In this document: positions 51,925 to 61,578 of the stretch, in pieces | Numbering within the stretch: the first letter of the stretch is position 1 | Layout of the letters: each line of letters begins with the position of its first letter | NCBI RefSeq assembly: GCF_031846345.1 | Contig: NZ_JAVRHX010000005.1 | Coordinates: 124,001-188,000, forward strand | DNA length: 64,000 bases | Origin: Glaciecola petra | GTDB lineage: Bacteria; Pseudomonadota; Gammaproteobacteria; Enterobacterales; Alteromonadaceae | Direction: 5' to 3' | Program-made: the position numbers and the translations under genes | Notes under the pieces: model-generated | Databases searched by the model: none | What the model saw: only the letters and a program-made list of their open reading frames with translations | What the model was told of the DNA's origin: nothing

Positions 51925-52845
51925 TTGGAACCAGTAGTTTGCATTATGGGTCCTACAGCATCAGGTAAAACGGCACTAGCAATAGAGTTAGCTCAGGCGC
52001 TAAATGGTGAAGTAATAAGTGTAGATTCTGCGCTGATATACACTCACATGGACATCGGAACGGCAAAGCCAAGTATAGGTGAGATGCAAGGTGTTCCGCA
52101 TCATTTAATAGATATCTTAAGCCCTCAAGATACATATAGCGTGGCCGACTTTTTACGCGATACTGAAGTCTGTCTACAAGATATTTTAAGTCGAGGAAAA
52201 CTACCTATATTGGCCGGTGGCACAATGATGTATTTTAATGCCCTCGTCAATGGTTTGAATAACTTGCCTGCACAAGATATTAAAATTAGACAAAGCATAC
52301 AGGCTGACATTGACGATATTGGTTTAATTAATGTGCATGCTAAATTAGCACAAGTTGATCCACTTACTGCGGCCAAGATACACCCTAATGATCCTCAAAG
52401 GACAATTCGTGCATTAGAAGTATATTTAAGTTCGGGCAAAAATATGAGCGAATGGCAGAGTGAGCAAAAAAGTCATGCAAACTATAATTTTGTGCAATTT
52501 TCTATAATGCCAAATGATCGTAGCCAACTGCATGAAAAAATCGCTCAGCGATTTGACCAAATGCTCGCAAATGGATTTATTGATGAAGTACAAGGTCTAC
52601 GCAAGAAATTTGACTTAAATGAAGACTTACCTTCCATAAGATGCGTGGGTTACAGGCAAGTTTGGCAACATTTAGAAGGCATGCTCAACAAAGATCAAAT
52701 GCGTGAGCGGTCCATCATTGCTACGCGCCAGTTAGCAAAACGTCAAATTACTTGGTTGCGTAATTGGCAAAACATAATTGAAATGGAAAGTGAAAATGAC
52801 AAAAATCTTGCACTTGTTATTGAAAAAGTAAGTGCAAGTGCATAG
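51925..52845 (+). CDS. miaA: tRNA dimethylallyltransferase MiaA
   Basis: MiaA prenylates A37 of tRNAs reading UNN codons. The 306-residue protein has the P-loop GPTASGKTALA (residues 9-19), SVDSALIYTHMDIGTAKP (about 32-49), and LAGGTMMYFNAL. The start is a TTG at 51925 with an ideal AGGAGG site six bases upstream, a clear non-ATG start; no ATG is available before the P-loop. Confidence 0.95.
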   Translation: MEPVVCIMGPTASGKTALAIELAQALNGEVISVDSALIYTHMDIGTAKPSIGEMQGVPHHLIDILSPQDTYSVADFLRDTEVCLQDILSRGKLPILAGGTMMYFNALVNGLNNLPAQDIKIRQSIQADIDDIGLINVHAKLAQVDPLTAAKIHPNDPQRTIRALEVYLSSGKNMSEWQSEQKSHANYNFVQFSIMPNDRSQLHEKIAQRFDQMLANGFIDEVQGLRKKFDLNEDLPSIRCVGYRQVWQHLEGMLNKDQMRERSIIATRQLAKRQITWLRNWQNIIEMESENDKNLALVIEKVSASA

Positions 52846-52911
52846 ATATATGGTGTAGACTTATGGCAGTCATGTTGAATTGTCAAATAATATCAAAAAT
52901 AAGGATGACTA

Positions 52912-53157
52912 ATGGCGAAAGGTCAGTCACTACAAGACCCATTTTTAAACGCACTCAGAAAAGAACGCATTCCCGTTGCGATCTATTTGGTGAACGGTAT
53001 CAAGTTGCAAGGTCAAGTTGAATCATTTGACCAGTTTGTAGTATTGCTTAAGAACACAGTGAGTCAAATGGTGTATAAGCACGCAATATCAACTGTTGTT
53101 CCATCACGCGCAATCACTATGCCAACCAATCATCCTGAAGATGGTGCACAAGGGTAA
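52912..53157 (+). CDS. hfq: RNA chaperone Hfq
   Basis: The 81-residue Sm-like hexamer binds small RNAs and mRNAs. The QDPFLNALRKERIPVAIYL (Sm1) and QMVYKHAISTVVPSR (Sm2) motifs are intact, giving a short C-terminal tail of about 15 residues. It follows miaA by 66 bases and precedes hflX, the canonical order. Confidence 0.98.
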   Translation: MAKGQSLQDPFLNALRKERIPVAIYLVNGIKLQGQVESFDQFVVLLKNTVSQMVYKHAISTVVPSRAITMPTNHPEDGAQG

Positions 53158-53175
53158 AAAGTTTGGAGCTGTTTT

Positions 53176-54465
53176 TTGTTTGAGCGTTATGAGTCTGGCG
53201 AACAGGCTATTTTGGTGCATGTCGATTTTTCAGACGATCAAAACAAAGAAGATTTAAATGAACTACAAATGCTGGTATCTTCTGCCGGTGTAAATAATGT
53301 TGGTATTGTTACCGCTGCGCGAGGCGCGCCTAGTGTCAAGTATTTCGTTGGTAGTGGTAAGGCTGAAGAAATTGCGCATACTGTTGCTGCTTTGGCTGCC
53401 GATGTTGTTATTTTTAATCATGCCTTAACCCCTTCTCAAGAACGTAATTTAGAAAAGCTGTGCTGTTGCAGAGTGCTTGACCGCACAAGCTTAATATTGG
53501 ATATATTTGCCCAGCGCGCTCGAACCCATGAAGGTAAGATGCAAGTTGAACTTGCCCAATTGAGACACTTGTCAACTCGGTTGATTCGGGGCTGGACCCA
53601 CTTAGAACGTCAAAAAGGGGGGATAGGTCTGCGTGGTCCTGGTGAAACGCAACTTGAGACTGATCGTCGTTTATTGCGAGGACGCATAAAATCTATTCAA
53701 AAACGCTTGGAACGGGTCCAAAAGCAACGTGAACAAGGTCGTCGATCCCGCAAGCGCGCAGAAATACCAACAGTTTCTTTAGTTGGCTATACCAATGCGG
53801 GTAAATCCACATTATTTAACACGCTCACAGACGCAGGCGTATATGCTGCTGATCAACTTTTTGCAACCCTTGATCCAACATTAAGAAAAATAGAATTAGC
53901 AGAGGTCGGGCAAGCTATTTTAGCTGACACAGTTGGCTTTATTAGACATCTACCGCACGATTTAGTGGCGGCATTTAAAGCGACTTTGCAAGAAACCCAA
54001 GAAGCTACACTGTTATTACATGTTGTTGACTATGCTGATGAACAATATCGAGAAAATGTTGACCAAGTAAATGAAGTGCTAAGTGAGATTGACGCAGATG
54101 AAGTTCCACAGCTTGTTATTTGTAATAAAATTGATCGCTTGGAAAGTGTAAGACCCAAAATTGATAGAGATGAAGAAGGTCGACCGATTAGAGTTTGGTT
54201 GTCGGCTCAAAAAGGTGAAGGGATTGATTTACTGAAACTTGCCCTCACTGAATGTTTAAGGAAAGAGATGGTGCACCACAAATTAGTGGTACCAGCATCT
54301 GATGGAAAAATCAGAAATGTGCTATTTGAATTAAATTGTATTAATCAAGAGCACTATTCTGAGCAAGGTGATTGGGAAGTTGAAGTCAGTATGTTGGCAT
54401 CTGATTGGCATCGTTTAGACAAAAAGCTAGACGAAAGGCTAACCCAATATCTTCAAGTGACATAA
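53176..54465 (+). CDS. hflX: Ribosome-associated GTPase HflX
   Basis: HflX splits stalled or stressed ribosomes. The 429-residue protein starts at a TTG at 53176 (GGAG eight bases upstream), matching the E. coli N-terminus MFDRYDAGEQ-type sequence. It has a ribosome-contacting helical domain (about 1-190; LIRGWTHLERQKGGIG), the G domain with GYTNAGKST (about 204-212) and DTVGFIRHLP, and a C-terminal extension. The conserved start supports the TTG. Confidence 0.95.
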   Translation: MFERYESGEQAILVHVDFSDDQNKEDLNELQMLVSSAGVNNVGIVTAARGAPSVKYFVGSGKAEEIAHTVAALAADVVIFNHALTPSQERNLEKLCCCRVLDRTSLILDIFAQRARTHEGKMQVELAQLRHLSTRLIRGWTHLERQKGGIGLRGPGETQLETDRRLLRGRIKSIQKRLERVQKQREQGRRSRKRAEIPTVSLVGYTNAGKSTLFNTLTDAGVYAADQLFATLDPTLRKIELAEVGQAILADTVGFIRHLPHDLVAAFKATLQETQEATLLLHVVDYADEQYRENVDQVNEVLSEIDADEVPQLVICNKIDRLESVRPKIDRDEEGRPIRVWLSAQKGEGIDLLKLALTECLRKEMVHHKLVVPASDGKIRNVLFELNCINQEHYSEQGDWEVEVSMLASDWHRLDKKLDERLTQYLQVT

Positions 54466-54596
54466 TCTGTAAAGATTTATTACTATTTTAATTTGGTATG
54501 TAAGAAAACTATTCGTAGAATGAAGTAGTATATATACATAGCAATAAAATGATTAACAGATCCTAAAAACAACTAAGCAACTTTCGGAGTAAACTT

Positions 54597-55748
54597 ATGG
54601 CTTGGAATGAGCCGGGTGGTAACAAAAACGACCCTTGGAAAAATCGCGGTGGAAAAGATCAAGGTCCGCCAGATATAGATGATGTATTAAAAAACTTGTT
54701 TGGTAAGTTTGGAAAAGGAGGTAGTGGTTCAGGCAAGACTTCTGGTCCTAGCTTTACTGGTAAAACTTTGGGCATCATTTTAGTCATTATTGCACTGGTT
54801 TATGGTGCTAGCGGGTTCTACACCATCAAAGAAGCAGAGCGTGGTGTAATTTTACGTTTTGGTGAATTTCATTCTCTTGCACAACCTGGCTTACAATGGA
54901 AATTCACTTTTATTGATAGAGTCATTCCAGTCAATATTCAATCGGTAAGAGACCAAGCTTCATCGGGTTCGATGTTAACCGAAGATGAAAACGTCGTGAA
55001 TATTGAAATGGAAGTGCAATACCAAGTCATAAATCCTGAGCAATGGGTATTTGCAGTAGAAGATCCCGAACGTAGTTTAAGCCAAGCTTTTGATAGTGCT
55101 ATCCGCTACGTTGTAGGCCACTCAAGAATGGACGAAGTGCTTACCGACGGTAAAGAAGTTGCACGTCAGCGGGTTTTGGAAGAGCTTATTAGCATTATTG
55201 AGCCCTACAAAATGGGGGTTGATTTGGTTGAATTGAACTTCACCAATGCTCGCCCACCAGAGCAGGTTAGAGCGGCTTTTGACGATGCCATTGCTGCCCA
55301 AGAAGATGAAGAACGTTTTATCAGAGAGGCAGAAGCCTATGCGCGTGAAATCGAACCGAGAGCTCGCGCACAAGTCAACCGAATGAATGAAGAAGCTCAA
55401 GCATACAAAGAGCGTTCAATTTTAGAAGCGCAAGGTGAAGTTGCACGCTTTGAAGAATTGCTTCCGCAATATGAGGCCGCGCCTGAGGTCACCCGACAGC
55501 GCATCTATCTAGAAACCATGGAAGCGGTTTACAGCAATACTACCAAAGTAATGATAGACACCGAAGGTAGTGGCAATATGATGTATCTACCATTAGATAA
55601 AATAATGGAACGTCAAAATCTGAGACCGTCAGACACTCGTAATTTCAACAACACCCTTCAAGGGCTTCAAAATCAGGGTGGAGATACGTTGACAAGTCCA
55701 CAAATACAAACATCTCGTAATACTAGCAGCCGGTCAGGGAGAAACTAA
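54597..55748 (+). CDS. hflK: HflK, SPFH/stomatin-family membrane protein
   Basis: HflK forms with HflC a membrane cage that regulates FtsH. The 383-residue protein has a Gly-rich N-terminus (GGNKNDPWKNRGGKDQGP), one membrane helix (about 57-75), an SPFH domain (about 80-270) and a long coiled-coil region. A Gln/Asn-rich C-terminal tail follows. It precedes hflC by three bases. Confidence 0.96.
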   Translation: MAWNEPGGNKNDPWKNRGGKDQGPPDIDDVLKNLFGKFGKGGSGSGKTSGPSFTGKTLGIILVIIALVYGASGFYTIKEAERGVILRFGEFHSLAQPGLQWKFTFIDRVIPVNIQSVRDQASSGSMLTEDENVVNIEMEVQYQVINPEQWVFAVEDPERSLSQAFDSAIRYVVGHSRMDEVLTDGKEVARQRVLEELISIIEPYKMGVDLVELNFTNARPPEQVRAAFDDAIAAQEDEERFIREAEAYAREIEPRARAQVNRMNEEAQAYKERSILEAQGEVARFEELLPQYEAAPEVTRQRIYLETMEAVYSNTTKVMIDTEGSGNMMYLPLDKIMERQNLRPSDTRNFNNTLQGLQNQGGDTLTSPQIQTSRNTSSRSGRN

Positions 55749-55751
55749 AAA

Positions 55752-56636
55752 ATGATGAAAAATTTATCAGTTGTAGTCGTCGTTCTCTTAGCAATTCTTG
55801 TTTACAGCGGTTTATTTGTAGTTGAAGAGGGTACACGCGCAATTAAAATAACCTTTGGTAAAGTTGCTCAAGACGAAAATGGCGTGGCGACGGTTTATGA
55901 ACCAGGCTTACACTTAAAACTGCCATTTTTTGACCGAATTCAAGTATTGTCAGCACGAATCCAAACTTTGGATGAACGCGCAGACCGTTTTGTAACTGTT
56001 GAAAAAGAAGACTTAATCGTAGATTCGTATGTTAAATGGCGTATCGAAGATTTTGGTACTTATTACCTATCAACAAGTGGTCTAAAAGAACAAGCTGAAA
56101 GGCTTCTTAAGCAGCGCGTTAACAATGGATTGCGGGCTGAATTTGGTACTCGAACTATACAGCAAATAGTGTCTGGTGAGCGTAGCGAATTAATGGATGA
56201 TGCTATGAACCAAGCCGCTGAAAGCTCAGATGAACTTGGCATTCGTATTGTTGATGTGCGAGTAAAACAAATTAATTTACCCGAAGAGATCAGTAATTCA
56301 ATTTTCGACCGGATGCGCGCCGAACGTGCTGCAGCTGCCAGAGAGTATCGGTCTGAAGGTAAAGAGCAAGGTGAAATTATACGCGCAAACATAGATGCAA
56401 GAGTTGAAATTATGCTTGCTGACGCCGAACGTAACGCACGTCAATTACGCGGTGAAGGTGATGCACAAGCTGCGCAAATATATGCACAAACCTTTAATAA
56501 AAACCCAGAGTTTTACAGCTTTTTGAGAAGTATGGATGCTTATCGTAATTCTTTCAATAACAAGCAAGATGTATTGATTGTAGAACCTGACAGTGACTTT
56601 TTCCGCTACTTAAATTCGAGCGCTGGAAAAAAATAA
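55752..56636 (+). CDS. hflC: HflC, partner of HflK
   Basis: The 294-residue SPFH protein has an N-terminal membrane anchor (about 4-22), the SPFH domain (about 24-190; FDRIQVLSARIQTLDERADR) and a charged coiled coil (about 190-245). It is the second half of the HflKC complex. A terminator follows at 56666. Confidence 0.96.
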   Translation: MMKNLSVVVVVLLAILVYSGLFVVEEGTRAIKITFGKVAQDENGVATVYEPGLHLKLPFFDRIQVLSARIQTLDERADRFVTVEKEDLIVDSYVKWRIEDFGTYYLSTSGLKEQAERLLKQRVNNGLRAEFGTRTIQQIVSGERSELMDDAMNQAAESSDELGIRIVDVRVKQINLPEEISNSIFDRMRAERAAAAREYRSEGKEQGEIIRANIDARVEIMLADAERNARQLRGEGDAQAAQIYAQTFNKNPEFYSFLRSMDAYRNSFNNKQDVLIVEPDSDFFRYLNSSAGKK

Positions 56637-56665
56637 ACGTTATTAACTAACATAACGGTTAGTCA

Positions 56666-56698
56666 AAATCCGATTCTTTGGGAGTCGGATTTTTTTTT
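56666..56698 (+). terminator. Rho-independent terminator after hflC
   Basis: An 11-base stem AAATCCGATTC / GAGTCGGATTT (one G-T pair) with a 5-base loop, followed by a run of nine T. It ends the nnr-hflC block. Confidence 0.88.
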
Positions 56699-56863
56699 GT
56701 GTTTTTAGGCAAAATGAAATGCTTAGATGAAAAAAAAGCTAAACTTAGGTAGTATTAGACTACAGTTCAAGTTAACTAGATAATAAAGAATAAAACAGAC
56801 CCGCTGAGCAAACTATGGTCAGCTGAGCTTGGTCGCGTTTAAACCAATAATAAAGAGGTTATT

Positions 56864-58465
56864 TTGTCGAGTAATAACGCTAAACAAAGCGCTCAAGGTG
56901 AGCCGTCAAACGGTTGGTTTTCGAGGTTTTTAGCCACTGTCGAGTGGCTTGGAAACTTGCTACCGCATCCTATTACCCTATTCGCGTCACTCGCTGTATT
57001 TATTGTCATATTAAGTGGTATTTTAGGCTACTTCGATGTCAGCGTAATGGATCCTAGACCAGTAGGAGCCAAGGGGCGTGAAGCTGATGGTGTAATCGAA
57101 GTGATTTCACTCCTAAATGCAGATGGTTTGCGTCAAATAGTGACCGGCTTGGTTACAAATTTCACCGGTTTTGCCCCACTTGGCACAGTTCTGGTTGCTT
57201 TACTCGGAGTATCTCTAGCTGAGCATTCGGGGCTACTTAGCACAATAATGCGTTCGATGGTGATGAATGCTTCGCCACGTGCCGTTACCATTGTCATTGT
57301 ATTTGCTGGGGTTGTATCCAATACTGCATCAGAACTTGGCTATGTAGTGATGATACCTCTAGCTGCGATGATTTTTCACTCCCTTGGTCGGCATCCACTA
57401 GCAGGACTTGCAGCGGCTTTTGCCGGCGTTTCAGCAGGCTATAGTGCAAACATTCTTATTGGTACGGTAGACCCTTTATTGGCTGGATTTACGCAGGATT
57501 CAGCTCGGATTATTGACCCTGATTATGTGGTTAGTGCAGAAGTAAACTGGTATTTTATGATTGTCAGTACTTTTGCGGTTGCAGCGATGGGCGCTTTTGT
57601 GACTGAAAAAATCGTTGAGCCTCGTTTAGGCAAATATAATCCTGATGATGCATCAATTGATCTTGGGTCGCAAAAGTTCGATCGACCAAGCGCGTTAGAA
57701 ATTAAAGGCATGAAATGGGCAGGTGTGACATTTGTATTGCTTCTTGCTTTATTGGCCATGACAGTAGTACCTGAAAATGGTGTTCTCAGAGACCCTGAGA
57801 CAGGTTTGGTAAAAGGCTCACCGTTTCTGAAAGGGATAGTGGTATATATTTTTGTAACGTTTGCAATACCGGGCTTTGTATACGGCAAAATCACTGGTTC
57901 AATGAAAAACGATCGTGATGTCATCGACGCCATGGCCAAAAGTATGAGCTCGATGGGCTTGTACATTGTGCTTGTTTTCTTTGCCGCTCAATTTGTTGCT
58001 TTTTTCAAATGGACCAACCTAGGTACGGTTTTAGCGGTAAAAGGAGCTGCCTTTTTACAAGCGACAGGTTTGGACGGCCCAGAAGTGTTCATATTGTTTA
58101 TTTTAATGTGTGGTTTGGTAAACTTGTCGTTAGGCAGTGCGTCTGCACAGTGGGCTATTACAGCACCAATATTCGTGCCTATGTTAATGTTAATTGGCTA
58201 TGCACCTGAAGTCATCCAGGCTGCCTATCGCATAGGTGATTCGGTGACCAATGTTATTACGCCTATGATGAGCTATTTTGGGTTGATACTTGCGATTGGC
58301 GTTAGGTATAAAAAAGACTTGGGAATTGGTACGCTCATTGCGACTATGTTGCCTTATACAATGGTGTTTATTGTTGGTTGGACATTACTTTTTTATATTT
58401 GGGTATTCTTTTTAGGCTTGCCTGTCGGTCCGGGTGCACCAACTTACTATTCTCCAGGCGGTTAA
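56864..58465 (+). CDS. AbgT-family transporter
   Basis: The 533-residue membrane protein has the AbgT-family N-terminal segment (NLLPHPITLFASLAVF), a repeated helical-hairpin region with NTASELGYVVMIPL and YSANILIGTVDPLL, and IFVPMLM-type segments. The family includes E. coli AbgT (p-aminobenzoyl-glutamate import) and MtrF/YdaH-type antibiotic exporters of sulfonamides; which applies cannot be read. It starts at a TTG with an AAGAGG site six bases upstream. Confidence 0.9.
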   Translation: MSSNNAKQSAQGEPSNGWFSRFLATVEWLGNLLPHPITLFASLAVFIVILSGILGYFDVSVMDPRPVGAKGREADGVIEVISLLNADGLRQIVTGLVTNFTGFAPLGTVLVALLGVSLAEHSGLLSTIMRSMVMNASPRAVTIVIVFAGVVSNTASELGYVVMIPLAAMIFHSLGRHPLAGLAAAFAGVSAGYSANILIGTVDPLLAGFTQDSARIIDPDYVVSAEVNWYFMIVSTFAVAAMGAFVTEKIVEPRLGKYNPDDASIDLGSQKFDRPSALEIKGMKWAGVTFVLLLALLAMTVVPENGVLRDPETGLVKGSPFLKGIVVYIFVTFAIPGFVYGKITGSMKNDRDVIDAMAKSMSSMGLYIVLVFFAAQFVAFFKWTNLGTVLAVKGAAFLQATGLDGPEVFILFILMCGLVNLSLGSASAQWAITAPIFVPMLMLIGYAPEVIQAAYRIGDSVTNVITPMMSYFGLILAIGVRYKKDLGIGTLIATMLPYTMVFIVGWTLLFYIWVFFLGLPVGPGAPTYYSPGG

Positions 58466-58497
58466 GCGTATTTATTAAGTTAGCAAGTTTATTCATT

Positions 58498-58546
58498 TTA
58501 CGCATCAAGACTCAATTTAAAGTCCAAATTGAGTCTTGATGCGTAA
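58498..58546. repeat. 21-base perfect inverted repeat between the AbgT gene and hemH
   Basis: Arms 58498-58518 and 58526-58546 are exact reverse complements, with a 7-base loop (AAAGTCC). The core of the left arm is CGCATCAAGACTCAATTT. No U-run follows on the plus strand, so it is not a standard terminator, though it may still terminate or stabilise mRNA. It lies within about 40 bases of the hemH start. Confidence 0.9.
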
Positions 58547-58583
58547 GTACTTTCATGATTATCTACATTATTAAAGTCTAGCT

Positions 58584-59696
58584 ATGAAATTTCAGTCACA
58601 AACTGACTTTACCCACGATCAAACGGACAAAGTTGGCGTATTAATTACAAACTTAGGCACCCCACAAGCGCCAACAAAACAGGCCTTGAGACCCTACCTA
58701 AAGCAATTTTTATCTGACCCTAGAGTGGTCGAAGTACCAAAGTTGATTTGGTGGTTTGTCCTTAATTGCATCATTCTTAATTTTAGACCAAAACGATCGG
58801 CTGCCGCATACGCTACAGTTTGGAGCGATGAAGGTTCTCCATTACTGGTACACACCAAAAATCAGGCAGCCAAACTTGCAGAGCGATGTGAACAAAAATG
58901 GGGAGACAAGGTAGTCGTAGATTTTGCTATGCGCTACGGGCAACCCAGTATTGAAAGCAAAATTGACAGCATGCTCAATATGGGTGCACGAAAACTGCTA
59001 GTATTACCTCTTTATCCGCAATATTGCGCTTCTACAACCGGCTCTACTTTTGACGCCGTGGCACATGATTTTATTAGTCGTAGATGGTTGCCTGACTTTA
59101 GATTTGTTAATCAATACTGTGACCTTCCCGATTATATCAAGTGTGTCGCAGATAGCATCAAAACGCATTGGGAAACCCATAAGCGCGCCGATAAATTGAT
59201 TTTTTCTTACCACGGGATCCCCAAACGTTATCTTAACAATGGTGACCCATATCATTGTCAATGCTACAAAACTTCACGCTTAGTAGCTGAAATGTTGGGT
59301 TTGTCTGAGAATGAGTATATGACTACTTTCCAATCCCGTTTTGGGCGTGAAGAATGGCTTAAGCCTTATACTGATGAAACTTTAAAATCGCTACCATCTC
59401 AGCAAGTAAAATCTGTACAAATGATTTGTCCAGGGTTTTCATCTGATTGCCTAGAAACAATAGAAGAGATAGGTGAAGAAAATCGCGAGTACTTCATGGA
59501 ATCGGGAGGTGAACGCTATGAATACATTACTTCACTTAACGACACCGACGCCCATATTGACATGTTGTTTAAATTGGCTGAAAGTAATATGCATGGGTGG
59601 ATCAATACCAACAACAATGCCAAGAGCAGCGAAAACGAGGGATGCCCTTATGAGCAACGCTTATTCGAGGCAAAACGCTTAGGTGCATCTAAATAA
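58584..59696 (+). CDS. hemH: Ferrochelatase HemH
   Basis: HemH inserts ferrous iron into protoporphyrin IX, the last step of haem synthesis. The 370-residue protein has GVLITNLGTPQAPT at the start, YPQYCASTTGSTFDA, the metal-site histidine in FSYHGIPKRYL (about 209-219) and PGFSSDCLETIEE (about 283-295). It is slightly longer than usual with a polar C-terminal tail. Confidence 0.96.
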   Translation: MKFQSQTDFTHDQTDKVGVLITNLGTPQAPTKQALRPYLKQFLSDPRVVEVPKLIWWFVLNCIILNFRPKRSAAAYATVWSDEGSPLLVHTKNQAAKLAERCEQKWGDKVVVDFAMRYGQPSIESKIDSMLNMGARKLLVLPLYPQYCASTTGSTFDAVAHDFISRRWLPDFRFVNQYCDLPDYIKCVADSIKTHWETHKRADKLIFSYHGIPKRYLNNGDPYHCQCYKTSRLVAEMLGLSENEYMTTFQSRFGREEWLKPYTDETLKSLPSQQVKSVQMICPGFSSDCLETIEEIGEENREYFMESGGERYEYITSLNDTDAHIDMLFKLAESNMHGWINTNNNAKSSENEGCPYEQRLFEAKRLGASK

Positions 59697-59727
59697 AGAT
59701 GTTTAGCTATTTAGAACTAATCGATTG

Positions 59728-60288
59728 ATGAACAAACAAGACAAAAGTAAACAAGTGTCAATAGAAAATGATTCAGCTGAGACCTCAGCTGAAGGCATGC
59801 ATGCTAAGGAGCGCTCAAAAGAAGTCAGTGTCGTTGAGGTGGATGAAGATTTCAGGGCACCCGATGCGTTACTGAAAGCACAGGAATTGGGTAATCTTCT
59901 AGATAGCGCAGTTAAGATACCTTTTATTGGATTGCGTGTTGGTTTAGACTTTTTAGTGGGTTTAATACCGGGCATTGGCGATACCATCATGTTGGCTGCC
60001 TCATTGCGAATAGTTTATTTAGGGTACAAACTTAAAATACCCAGCGCCTTACGAAAAAAGATGATAGTAAATGCGCTTATCGATTATGGCCTTGGATTCG
60101 TTCCAATATTGGGCGACCTTATTGACTTATTTTTTAAAGCAAACCAACGAAATGTGCGCATTATGGAAACTTGGTGGGTGAGTGAAAATAAAGACAAGAT
60201 AGATGCACTCGCTAAAAAGCAGCTTGACGCTTGGCATGAACAACAAAGAGAACAACTCGAAGACGAGCGTCCTCAAGATAAACCTTAG
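59728..60288 (+). CDS. DUF4112-family membrane protein
   Basis: The 186-residue protein (ATG at 59728; an in-frame TTG lies one codon upstream) has an acidic N-terminus and two hydrophobic segments (about 67-100, containing LVGLIPGIGDTIMLAASL, and 113-135, with LGFVPILGDLIDLFF). The repeated P-x-[IL]-G-D motif is typical of DUF4112 proteins, whose function is unknown. It is downstream of hemH by 31 bases and may share its transcript. Confidence 0.75.
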   Translation: MNKQDKSKQVSIENDSAETSAEGMHAKERSKEVSVVEVDEDFRAPDALLKAQELGNLLDSAVKIPFIGLRVGLDFLVGLIPGIGDTIMLAASLRIVYLGYKLKIPSALRKKMIVNALIDYGLGFVPILGDLIDLFFKANQRNVRIMETWWVSENKDKIDALAKKQLDAWHEQQREQLEDERPQDKP

Positions 60289-60318
60289 TTAATGAACAGC
60301 CAAATAATGGTCCAATGA

Positions 60319-60684
60319 CTAATCAGGACTATATTTATATTGTTTAAGGGTATCTAAACTAACGACTTCTAGGGCTTTTTTATTGGTAGCTTCAAGAATA
60401 ATAGGTGGGGCGACTTTTGCAGTAATTGCGTGATACCATCTGATTGCACAAAGGCACCATTTGTCACCAGCTTTAAGTCCTTGAAACTGGAAAGCGGGAT
60501 TAGGTGTAATGAGATCATTGCCTTGGGCTTTGGAAAATTGTAAAAATTCGTCGGTCATAATTGCGCATACGCTGTGATTGCCATAATCCGATTCGGGAAC
60601 ATAGCAAAAACCTTCTCGAGTATATCCGGTATTGCCGCAGCATAATTGTAATCGGGTGCCTAGCACATTAAGTTGGTTTGCCAT
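60319..60684 (-). CDS. DUF2237-family protein
   Basis: The ATG at 60682-60684 behind AAGGCG gives a 121-residue protein beginning MANQLNVLGTRLQLC, the usual family start; a longer opening from 60738 would run nearly into ubiG. The sequence has CCGNTGYTREGFCYV and WCLCAIRWYHA segments with several conserved cysteines. Function is unknown. It converges with the DUF4112 gene and is divergent from ubiG. Confidence 0.8.
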   Translation of the reverse strand: MANQLNVLGTRLQLCCGNTGYTREGFCYVPESDYGNHSVCAIMTDEFLQFSKAQGNDLITPNPAFQFQGLKAGDKWCLCAIRWYHAITAKVAPPIILEATNKKALEVVSLDTLKQYKYSPD

Positions 60685-60741
60685 TTGAGTCGCCTTGATG
60701 TTGGTATATTTATTTAAATTTAAAATGTAGTGTGACATACC

Positions 60742-61569
60742 ATGTTAGATAAAAGTAAGCTTACTTCTGTGAAATCAAACGAGCAAAAAGATGCGTCGAG
60801 TGAAAATACAAGTAATAAGGCCTCTGACGGTAATTATAGCCCAGAAGAAATTGCCAAGTTTGATAAATTAGCAGAAAGTTGGTGGGATCCAAATGGCTCA
60901 TACAAAACAGCCATAGAATTTAATCGAGCTAGAGTTGAATACTTTATTGCTCAAATATGCACGTTTTATAACTTGGATGTTAATCAAGATAAACCTTTGT
61001 CAGGTTTACGTATACTAGATGTGGGTTGCGGTGGTGGTTTGGTATGTGAGCCCCTGGCTCAAGCTGGCGCAAGCGTTACTGGTATTGATGTGAGTGAAAT
61101 GAGTATAGAAGTTGCAAAACGTCACGCCTCGCAATCTGATTTGGATATTGAGTATCGACACGAGCATGCTGAACATACCGTACGTCACAACGAAACGCCT
61201 TTCGATGTGGTGATCAATGCAGAAGTTATTGAACATGTACCTAACCAAAAAGAGTTGGTCAAGCAATGCAGTAGCCTTTGTAAAGTAGGCGGTTGCGTTA
61301 TTATGGCAACCCTTAATCGCACTATAAAATCGTTTGTAATAGGCATAATTGGCGCTGAATACATTATGCGTTATCTTCCTCGTGGCACTCATAGTTGGTA
61401 TTTATTTGTTACCCCGTTTGAACTTAATAGTATGGCCAGCATTGCCCGCATGAAGCTAGTAACGGAGATAGGTATGGCGTTTAATGTGTTTAACAAAAAG
61501 TGGCGCACAACCAAAAGCGTAAGCATTAATTATATTCAAATTTATGAGCGCCTTGGCAAAATAAGATAG
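60742..61569 (+). CDS. ubiG: UbiG-like ubiquinone biosynthesis O-methyltransferase
   Basis: The 275-residue protein is a SAM-dependent methyltransferase that makes both O-methylations of ubiquinone. It has a polar N-terminal extension (about 1-32), then EIAKFDKLAESWWDPNGSYK, motif I ILDVGCGGGLVCEPLAQAG (about 89-107), INAEVIEHVPN and THSWYLFVTPFEL. The extra N-terminal 30 residues and divergent C-terminus are slightly unusual relative to E. coli UbiG (240 residues). It starts 57 bases from the divergent DUF2237 start and 9 bases before the GST gene on the same strand. Confidence 0.85.
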   Translation: MLDKSKLTSVKSNEQKDASSENTSNKASDGNYSPEEIAKFDKLAESWWDPNGSYKTAIEFNRARVEYFIAQICTFYNLDVNQDKPLSGLRILDVGCGGGLVCEPLAQAGASVTGIDVSEMSIEVAKRHASQSDLDIEYRHEHAEHTVRHNETPFDVVINAEVIEHVPNQKELVKQCSSLCKVGGCVIMATLNRTIKSFVIGIIGAEYIMRYLPRGTHSWYLFVTPFELNSMASIARMKLVTEIGMAFNVFNKKWRTTKSVSINYIQIYERLGKIR

Positions 61570-61578
61570 AAGAATTAA

